A stretch of 64,000 nucleotides of DNA, taken from contig CM054057.1 in the NCBI GenBank assembly GCA_028641055.1, positions 579,046,610 through 579,110,609 of the forward strand. Reading direction: 5' to 3'. Positions 55,612 through 64,000 of this stretch are shown here, one piece after another. The DNA is from Alopecurus myosuroides (Eukaryota > Streptophyta > Magnoliopsida > Poales > Poaceae). A program made the position numbers and the translations under genes. Within the stretch, counting starts at the first letter, position 1. Each line of letters opens with the position of its first letter. The notes beneath the pieces are model-generated. The model was not told the origin of the DNA, did not search any database, and saw only the letters and a program-made list of their open reading frames with translations.

Positions 55612-58598
55612 TGTCGCACCCGGACTTCTAGGGGATACTCACAGTCCGCTAAACAGTAGAACAAATGGCTTACGGGGCATACCGGCACCCGTATCTCAAT
55701 ATGAGTAGGCCAACACGTAAACGTGTGACAACCATTCTCTACTATTCATCGTCTGCGCAAACCATCCCATAGAAATCCAGAGACGTACTTCATAACATAC
55801 ACACATGGTACGTCAACGACATTTGAACAACTGATATCACAACATATCTCTAAGACACAAAAGATTGAAATAAGTTGCAAATAGCTCTCATTAGAGCAGA
55901 GATAGCAAATACAATCATCCAGAGGACACATGTCCCAACATATCATCATTACATCACAGCGGAAGCATTCAACATGTCTGAGTACAGACAAGATCCAAAT
56001 AGGCCTAAGAGGCCGGAAACGAAAAGACGGAGCCCATCCACGAAGTCTCGGATCCTGCCCGGGTCCGCTATCTACTCGTCAGCAGCCTCGTCATACTCCA
56101 CGTAGTAGCCACCATGGGGATCCTCGGAAACGTAGTCTGCGGAAACCACAGCCCCAAAGGGGTCAGTACATAAACGTACTGGCAAGCAAGACTCACAATT
56201 CACCAAAGTGTACCCAACAACATCAAGCACAGATGCTTTGGGTTCAACGGAAGAAAGGGTGATACAAAGATGCGGCAGCTGGCTGCTCTAACCAACTACA
56301 GAACATGCTAGAACTTCCGGCTAACAGAAGGGAGATAAGATAGCGTATCGTAACCAACTATAACTAACTCCAATCAAACCCATCCTGGATCTCGCTCCTT
56401 ATCCAAAGAAGCAATCCGAGGATAACTCACACAGTTGGATTAATGAGGGTTCAAGTTATTGTGTCAATAAGACTATTACTAGTCAAGTTAGCATTAGTTA
56501 GGTGTAAGTTGTTCTGAGTACTTGTTAGCCAGTACTTTCACCAAGTCATCCATAACCGCGGAAAACACGGCTTCTCGAGAAGATTTGCCCTGCAGGGGTG
56601 CACCAATTTGGCCGTACACGTAAGAATAACCCGCCAGATGGGAAGGCCTTTCCCACCAAGCGGGGCACTCAACACAACTCAACTCTTCTTCGCATCAAGC
56701 TCAAAGAACCACATGCTGTGCGTGCGCGGCTAATCGAGCCCCACGAAGAAAAGGGGACCCTCATAGCACTCTAAGACCACGCCGCCCTAAATGCCGACTA
56801 CAAAAGTTCCACCCTGGCGCCAAGGGTTCGCACCTGCACATGCATGCATCAAATGGAAAGCCCGAACTAAGTGTGGCGATTTGGACGAGATGCGAATCGA
56901 ATCAAATTGAGGGGGGCGCCCATACACGCTTCCCACATGCGGTTAGTGCGCTCATCATGGATCAGTAGACAAGACCCTTTTCCTAATTAGGGTCGACACT
57001 AGCAGGCCTCAAAACCACGCCGGGCCTCCTGCCGGTGCCTTATCATCAAATTATTATTACCTCAAAATTAACAGGTTGTTGTTTAACATCGAGCCCCAGA
57101 ACATAATAAAATATAGTAACAGAAAGTAACGGGTAACAGACTCGAGCAAAACAACCCTAAGCATGCTAGTAAGACACGGGCAACAAGCAAAGGGGTTATA
57201 GGTGTGGAGGTGAGGCTATATCAGGGTTAAATGATAACGTGTGATAGGTTCGAACAGAAGCAACGATACATAGGGCTAGCAGAATAGACAACGGAAAGTA
57301 TCGGTATCCAATGTGGAAAGGAACACAATGGTTCATGTGAGTGAATACTTGCCTGCAAACTCAGCAGCCTGGTACTGAGCTAGATCCTCAGAAGGGGTGT
57401 CGTAAGTATCGTCGGTCTCAACGTCGTCGTCTATCCGAGAAGAAGCAAACAAACAACGCAGAGAGACAAACAATCAATAACATGGCATAGTGCACAATCA
57501 TGGGATAATGCATGACCATTTAATTGATGCATCAGAAATAAACTAGTTGACATGGTAACATAACATAATTAAATGGACCCACATGCAATTTGGATTGCAT
57601 ATGGAAAGCCCATGAATTATGGTTGAATTAATTGTTCTACAACTAACCAATAGGTGAAAGTGGATTAGCATGATGCATGGATGAGGAAAACAGAAAGAAA
57701 ACAACAATAGAAACAATTTGAAATAAGGTTTACCAAGTTTGGAATTTTATTTATTAAGTTATGGAATTTTTGTTCCTCAAAGGTGTTACACAAGCATTTG
57801 TTGTTTTCATCAAGTTTAATTGTTCAAAACAGATAACAAAGTTCATATTTGAAAAGTACACAAAATTGTAGGTGGATTACATGTTCCAATTATTGAAAAA
57901 GGATTTAGAATGAATTACTTATGAATTAAACAAGTTTAACAAGATTTAAATGAATTTAATTCAAGTTTGAATTTATTTGAAGTTTTATTTGTGAAAATCA
58001 TTAAATGAAGTTCATATTTGAAAATTTTATACTTTTATGGTTTGAAAACATATTTTATATGTTCAAAAAGAATTTAATTTAACCAAGTTATGAATTTAGC
58101 AATTTAAAATGATTTAAGCAAGGTTTAAATTATTTAACCAATTTTAATTATTCAAAACATGAAACAAATTTTATATTTGGAAAGGTGGTTTAATTTTGCA
58201 TGGAAAACATATTTTATTTGTGGAAGATGGAATTAAAATGAGTAAGTTATTAATTTGGCAATTTTAAATACATTAATTAAGAAACAGTTGTTTTCAGCAA
58301 TTTAAATTATTCAAAACAGAACACAAAGTTGATATTTGCAAAGTAAATGAACAATGGAATGGAAAACATATTTAGTTTCTTGAATTTGGAATTTTTATGC
58401 CCAAGTTATGAATTTTGCAAAATTAAGTGAATTAAACAAGAATTCAAATATTTCACCAATTTCAAATATTCAAAACAGTAAACAAAATTTATATTTGGAT
58501 AGAGAATTCAATTTGGTATCGAAAACATATTTAAAAAGTTGAATTTGAAGTTGGAATGATTTAGTTATGCATTTTTAGAGTTTTGGTATTATCTGCCA
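55612..58598 (-). repeat. G: LTR of the F family, minus strand, 5' part missing
   Basis: On the minus strand it ends gggtgcgaca, as F does, and matches F 39794-42642 throughout. At the other side it stops abruptly at tggca (58594-58598), the same point as F 39798, where a Helitron-like end begins. No primer site lies to its left, so it is a 3' LTR or a solo LTR. Confidence 0.85.
56072..57430 (-). CDS. Conserved two-exon coding segment in G, counterpart of that in F
   Basis: Exon complement(57353..57430), 78 nt, nearly identical to F. GC-AG intron complement(56137..57352). Exon complement(56072..56136), 65 nt, ending in TAG. The second exon differs from F by several substitutions, yet length, frame, splice sites and the Y-Y-V-E ... 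D-E-A-A-D-E end are kept. Confidence 0.5.
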
Positions 58599-58620
58599 TC
58601 TATCCTATAAAGGCTCAGAC

Positions 58621-58752
58621 ACAACCCGGCCTCCATAGGCGTTTGGAGAGGCGCACTCCGCTGATTTTAACCATTTTTGACACATAACAACCCGGCCTCC
58701 ATAGGCGTTTGGAGAGGCGCACTCCGCTGATTTTAACCATTTTTGACACATA
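58621..58752. repeat. Perfect 66-bp tandem duplication near the Helitron-like end
   Basis: 58621-58686 and 58687-58752 are identical, including ggcgtttggagaggcgcac. Identity points to a recent event. Confidence 0.95.
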
Positions 58753-58849
58753 TTCTCTCTACCCATCTGGATGACAGTTGGGGCCGTGCTTGTGGGTCCA
58801 GTGCAAGAAAAAAGGTGCACTGTGTGGTCGACCCGTTGAGGAGGGTAAA

Positions 58850-59545
58850 AAGCAGGGTGAAAACCCTAGGCGCCTCCTTTTCCCCGCGCCCTCTACTCCG
58901 CCCTCAGCCGCCTCTCGTCCTCTCACCTCGCGACCACTCTTCCGCCCCCAGCGCCACGCCCGGTGGAGGGGCTCGTCGCGGAGACCTCACCGCCGCCCTC
59001 CCTCGTCCCTCCTCCTTTTTTTGGCATTGCTGAAGGGCCGGGGGAAGACGACCAGGTCGAAGGGGGGAAACCACCGCCGCCTCGCGCGCCGGCGCCTCCG
59101 GCCTCAACCATCTCTGGCCGTCCCTATCACCTCCGCCTCCTCCCCGTGCTAGCGCTGACGGCCACCTGCCAGTTCTACCACCGTTAAGCTGCATCCTTTG
59201 TGGCGCCTGGGGCTGTGTACCGCGAGGGCGCGGCGGGCCTTCGTGGAGCGCAGCCCCGCGCACGGTGGGGTGTTCCTCTCCGCCCACTAGCGCTCGGCGA
59301 GGCCCGGTCTCCTCCGCTTCTCGTCAGCGGCGGCTATGACCATGTTGGAGGGGGGCGCGCAGAGTGGCCGAGCAGCAGCCGTCGGCGGCGGATTCCTCTG
59401 TCCGACCTCGAACTCCAATTTCTGCCCAACTCTTCCTCTCCCTGTGGACAAGATGTATGATGATGGCGTGGACGCCCCCGATCTGAGTTCAGCGGCCTCA
59501 GAGGCGCCGGTAGTAGCAATGCCTTCGCCATCCCACATCTGCCAG
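58850..59545 (+). other. GC-rich leader and possible first exon of an unidentified gene fragment
   Basis: CT/CCG-rich sequence with aaaccctagg (58861-58870) like a plant 5' leader. A candidate exon runs from ATG 59336 to the donor ccag|gtgatt at 59545 (about 70 codons, no known domain). Open frames on several strands here follow from base composition. Confidence 0.3.
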
Positions 59546-60700
59546 GTGATTCTCTCATCTCCTCTCTGCTTTTTTCTTGGTTCACCAGTTTGCAAGGCTA
59601 TAAAGCGCACAGTATATAGAACGGAACTAGAGCGATGAAGTTCATGTTGGATTAAATGGTTATTGGATTAACAAGCTATTGTTTGATCTGTTCAGCATGC
59701 CTGCATATATGGTATTTTATTTTATTTGTCCATCAAGCTTCTGTTTATATTTCCTCTTGGTGGCCCATCAAAGATCATAGACTGCTTCATTTGGATTGGT
59801 CCTTCACTAAAAATGATGGCTGCTCCTGATATTTTGTTTTTATGGGTAATTCTTGCAGCTAGGAATTTGGTGTACCATATTGTCCTCCAAGAGGAAATAC
59901 TGCTTCATTTGGATTGAACCACCGGGCATGAAGCTAGGATAAACTGCTATAACATATGAACATGCACCATATTGTCGTTTATTGTTCTCCGTTCAAAGCT
60001 CATCCTGGTAGTGCTTCATGCTCATTTCGAGTTTGCGACCGGGATTCAAGATGTAGGCATATATTAGATACCAAATTTGTTCCCATGTGTGTTCACTGTG
60101 CATGTTTTGGTAGCTAATTCTAAGCTCTGAATCATACATTTTTATATTATGTTGTATGGAGAGAGCAGCAGTTTTTTTTTCATGGTTTAAATGAAACCAT
60201 GAAAAAATAGAGACATGTTGATACCTCAGCTTGCTTTTTTATCTTGACATGGATTACTAATATACCTAAAAAAAAAGATTTCTTTCTTTTATTAGCTGGG
60301 TCAATTGAAGCATGTTAAAAGGAACGCACGATAGTGCTCATTGGGATATAAGTTTAGGAAAGTTTCACACGCCAGTTAGCTTTATGGTATGCAGTTCTTA
60401 GATTTGTACCATTTATCTTCATAGATTTTGGAGCAGTATATGTGAAGTGGGAATACCCTCATTCTTCTGAAATTTTAAGTTCAAGCAGCTGCGCAGTAGC
60501 TTCAAAGCAATAGAAGTTAATAGAGGTTTATTCGTTTGAGAGCAACTAATAACAGTAGTTGTTGTACCTTGAGAGCAATTTATTGGTGGATGCTTTTTCT
60601 CAATTGCTTATTATTCCAAGAAATTTGCAATGATGTAGTTAATTTGCCTACATAGATTATGTATCTTATTTATTGACGGCAACCTTCCCTCTCCATTATG
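59546..60700. other. Intron-like AT-rich sequence
   Basis: No coding recognised. The phrase tgcttcatttggattg occurs twice (59785 and 59902). Confidence 0.35.
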
Positions 60701-60706
60701 ACATGA

Positions 60707-61175
60707 GGATGATGGCCGACGAGCTGAGGAGATCATCGCCGAGGTGCAGACCGATGACAACCTGCTCTCTCCAGGCTCCAGCAGCAACATGAGGATGCTC
60801 GCCGGCGAGCCGGCAACATCGTTGGTACCAACATCGATGTGCTCCCCTGCATTGAGATGGTTTTCATTGCTCAAGGACAACGGTGTTGGAGACTTCACTT
60901 TGGATGTTTGGATTTTTTATCATGTTTCTTTGTGCTATGCTTCTTGGCTGTTCGTGGACCTATTCGACCAAATATATTGCAACAATGGGTGTACTTCATT
61001 TGAATATGCGGTTCTGGGCTTCTGGCTGGTACATGGGCAGGTTATCTTATCCCTGGACTACCCGATTGCTTTACCGTATGTTCCTTTTGGCTGGAGTGTA
61101 CTTGCTAATCGATGCTTGCTTATTGCCCTACAAACCAATAATGCAGGTAATTTAATTTTCTTGGAATGTCAGTAA
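60707..61175 (+). other. Possible exon of an unidentified gene fragment
   Basis: A more GC-rich stretch with an open frame E-E-I-I-A-E-V-Q-T-D-D-N-L-L-S-P at 60729 onward, ending at 61175. The early part looks coding; the later part turns AT-rich. No family recognised. Confidence 0.3.
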
Positions 61176-63660
61176 ACTCCACCACTGTAGTTATTTTTCC
61201 CATGTAGATTGTTTATCTGCAAATAATATTTTTGTATCTTCTTCTACAGTAGAGTTTCAAACAAGTAAATGAAGGCCGCCCCGATCTTTTCAGCAATATC
61301 ATATTTGTTTTCTTCATGTGAGTATTCAGGAATGTATATATCTAGCTAAAGGGCGCTCGATGGACTCCTCAGCATCTAATATAAGGTGATTTATTACCAC
61401 AACGGTAGAAAGCTTGTACTTTGTTTCTTCACGGGTAGATCTCTATATGAATCTTTTCCTGTCCTTATACCCATTAGCATATAGCAGAAGTAGAAAGTTG
61501 ATTGACTTTTTGGTGGGTAACATCCTTCAGGAGCATGAGCTTGATAACTCACTTTGAGGAGCAGGTAAGACTAAGAGGGGTCGTCGTTGGCCTGGAGAAT
61601 TCTGGCCATCAGTTTGTGTGCATTGATCTGCATCTTTACAGGTGTTTGAACCTCCATCTAATCCTACAATTTCTCTGTTTTTGTTTCTGTTTATTTCTTG
61701 CGATTAAGTTGATTAGGTTGACACTGAACAAGATTTGTAATTACTTTGGTTTGTACTTCTATTATTACTCTGTGAGGTTGAATTATTTCAGAGATCAATA
61801 ATATAATTGTTTTTTAGTTGCTTAGTGGGTCAATTCTTGGTATTTTGTTTTTAACCATCTCTATGTTTGAGTAATTAGATAGGAAGCACTAGGGAAGGTT
61901 GGAGTTGGGGTTCACTGGTTCTTGCTTGCCAAAATATTACAAAATACTAATTCTTAGCTATGATGACGTTGTCCTGATTTTGGGTTACAAAATACTAATT
62001 CTTAGCTATGATGATGTTGTCCTGATTTTGGGTATTCAAACGGATTAATTCGATATAGGGGAGAAGGCGTCTCTGGCTGGACCTGCCCGTCCCAATGTTG
62101 CACCACTCTGGGCCCTTGAGCGCTGCTTCTCTACCCGTGCTGAATGATTCTGCAACGTTCCAAGTGACTCCACAACAGATTTGAGGGTGCACTGGTAATC
62201 TTACCTTGCACTTCTATCTATCGATTTGTATTGCGTAATCTGTTTTGATTTCTGATGGCTTTGTATGCTTGGTATTGGCCAGGTCCGGAATGATTGTTGG
62301 AGTGGTTGGTACCCATAATGTAGAACAAGAGATGCACATGGGGATATTTCAACAATGATGGTATTATTTTTTCTTCCGGTGTACTATTAAAAACAACTCT
62401 TATATCTATTCCTAATTAAAGGATGTGGGGGATGCCTATTCCTAGAAATAATGGCAGACCTGGGGAAGATGCCCACCGATTTTTTATGCACAGGTGAGAT
62501 ACTCAATTTATCTATACTAAAAAAATACTGACTTATTTTTCCCCCTGGCAGAGTTTTTGTTTCAGTTTAGATGTTTTACCTCTTGACCTCCTCTCTAATT
62601 CTTGTCTTTCCTTTCTTTCAAATGGATCAGCCAAACATATCATTAACGGTACAAGATTGGTTGTATTTGTGGGCATTATCAATACAGATTTAAAGGAACT
62701 ATACATGAGTATATTAGAACTGACATAACCATGATAACATTTGATCTTATTCGGAATTTGCTATTTACTATGTCTTGTATAAGAGCAGGAGTTCTTTACA
62801 TTGAGCTACAAGTTCAACATACTTGCATTGTATGCTCAGGCTGAACTTTGTATCGGTTCAAATGTCCAGGATTTAAGAAAAAGCCACGTTTGTTCTAAAT
62901 ACCGATGAGTTTTAATAAAGCAAGGTAATATTTGTTAAACTTACTTAAGTTTTTTTTAACCAATATCTAAAAATCGTTTGCTTGCATTTTTGCTATGTGT
63001 TACTTTACTTTGCTAAGACTGAACTGTTTTAAATGTCCAGAATTTAAGAAAAAGTATACATTTGATTGAAATACCGATGATATCTAGAAGGCCTGAAGAT
63101 AATGCGTGTTGCTGACCTTTCATCATCTGCCTTTGCCATTGCTTTTCTGCCCCTGGGAACTTTTAGCTCAGGTAAGATGCACTTCTGAACTACCTACAAC
63201 TACCCTGACTCATCATAGAAAATAGTTTTTTGTCTGTAAATTTGACCTGTTGTGATTTTGTAACCTCTTGGGTTTCAGATTTAACAGAAGCTGTGACTTG
63301 CTTGTGGGTTTATGTGCTATCTATTTTCTTTGGTAGGAGATGGCGTCAAATGAGGTCCTGGCGGAGTGAGGGCATGGTCGCCGGATCTTCGGTGCAACAT
63401 CGGGCTAGGTCGAGGACTAGGTTGTTGCTGCTTGCAATGTCGCTTGACAGGCGATGGGCCTTTGGTGCCGTTGTCTACATCAAAATTTAGGAAGCACCAC
63501 ATGTGTGGGTTTTATTTAATTGCTTCGGTTTGGTTAATGTCTGAGATTTTTGACTTTTGTTTCTTGGTTGTTTCATCTCATGCAGTAGTTCAATACTCTA
63601 TATGTAGTTGCATGCCTTTTTTGGTGAAAATGGAAAAAGGTTGAAGTGTGTGTAGTAACT
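61176..63660. other. Intron-like sequence with small exon-like islands
   Basis: Islands bounded by AG and GT: 61515-61563 (ends gagcag|gtaaga) and about 62450-62492 (ends gcacag|gtgaga). Another GC-richer island lies at 63340-63490. Otherwise AT-rich without recognisable coding. Confidence 0.3.
61937..62032. repeat. 48-bp tandem duplication
   Basis: 61937-61984 and 61985-62032 differ at one position (gacg/gatg). Confidence 0.95.
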
Positions 63661-63674
63661 CATAGTAAATAATA

Positions 63675-63754
63675 CTCCCTCCGTTCCAAAATGTAAGCCT
63701 TTTTGAAAACTGTTTTAGCACGCTAAAAAGGCTTACATTTTAGAACGGAGGAAG
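63675..63754. mobile_element. Stowaway-like MITE (80 bp)
   Basis: Starts ctccctccgttcc and ends agaacggaggaag, flanked by TA at 63673-63674 and 63755-63756. The two halves form an almost perfect hairpin around ttgaaaactgttttagc. Typical of the Thalos-type Stowaway of Triticeae (recall). Confidence 0.92.
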
Positions 63755-64000
63755 TATTAAGCATAGGTATTGAAATTCAATAGATCTTCTTGGTCATGTT
63801 GCGGTTAAGCAATGGAATGGTGCAGCTAGGAAGCTTCTTCCTTGTTCATGGCTTGCAGCCAGAGTTTTTAGACTTCTGTTTCTTGATTTTTATTCCTTAA
63901 GAGTTAGCAATTTTGATTATATCTTGTTTTTCTTGCTTCAGGGATGAGGTCTTAGAGTGCCAGGAACAAAAACGACCATCTTTTGGTTGGGAATATGTAG

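Larger units (their letters stand above)
58599..64000 (+). mobile_element. Helitron-like insertion in G (5' end in view, 3' end beyond window)
   Basis: Begins tctatcctataaaggc directly after the A of tggca/tgcca, the A^T context and TC start of a Helitron, with no terminal inverted repeat or target duplication in view. The LTR of G is interrupted exactly here. No Rep/helicase coding is seen. The interior has GC-rich leader-like sequence and unidentified exon-like pieces, as in gene-capturing Helitrons. The assignment is an inference from one end. Confidence 0.45.

Noticed and set aside
58743..59610. Several long frames on both strands in the Helitron-like leader
   Set aside because: Explained by high GC and CCG repeats; only one is compatible with a splice donor and none has a domain.

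Overview
The window is repeat-dense intergenic DNA from a large grass genome, most likely a Pooideae cereal (Triticeae or close kin). The reasons are Athila-type and Tat-type Gypsy elements, a SIRE-type Copia element with an extra 3' ORF, retroelements with LTRs of about 4.5 kb or more, CACTA transposons, a Helitron-like end and a Stowaway MITE. I see no intact single-copy host gene. Family names rest on recalled protein motifs and element layout, not on a search.

The left 51.5 kb is a nest of insertions. Copia element E (1488-13357) lies inside the 3' LTR of Tat-type Gypsy element A (minus strand, 1136-24494). A lies inside the gag of Athila-type element B (plus, LTR remnant 1-447, 3' LTR 30742-32138). 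B lies inside the gag of Athila-type element C (minus, 32139-34241). C lies inside the integrase of Tat-type element D (minus, 34242-37580 and 48700-51562). D itself sits in a CACTA transposase gene (element I). D's gag is separately split by H (about 37581-48700), an LTR-like block of about 5.8 kb with no internal domain in view, and H is split by F (38106 to about 43437), a long-LTR element of a related kind.

The right end (51.5-64 kb) holds the remaining end of CACTA element I, a plant-type RNase H (RVT_3-like) fragment, a decayed CACTA J with a Ulp1-like protease remnant, a small CACTA K with accgacggt-type subterminal repeats, an LTR of the F family in minus orientation (G, 55612-58598), and a Helitron-like 5' end inserted in G at 58599 that runs off the window. 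The Helitron-like body carries unidentified exon-like pieces and a Stowaway-like MITE (63675-63754).

None of the elements looks autonomous. E has premature stops, two pol frameshifts and a 46-bp duplication at the gag/pol junction. A has lost its RT core and has an altered protease motif. B has no RT, RNase H or integrase at all. The most interesting points are accessory modules. E has a downstream ORF with its own 10-nt first exon and a 434-bp intron, flanked by the same palindromic ccggaatatccgg motif that fills its U3. A carries an antisense multi-exon gene with its own TATA box. The long LTRs of F and G carry a conserved pair of coding exons joined by a GC-AG intron.
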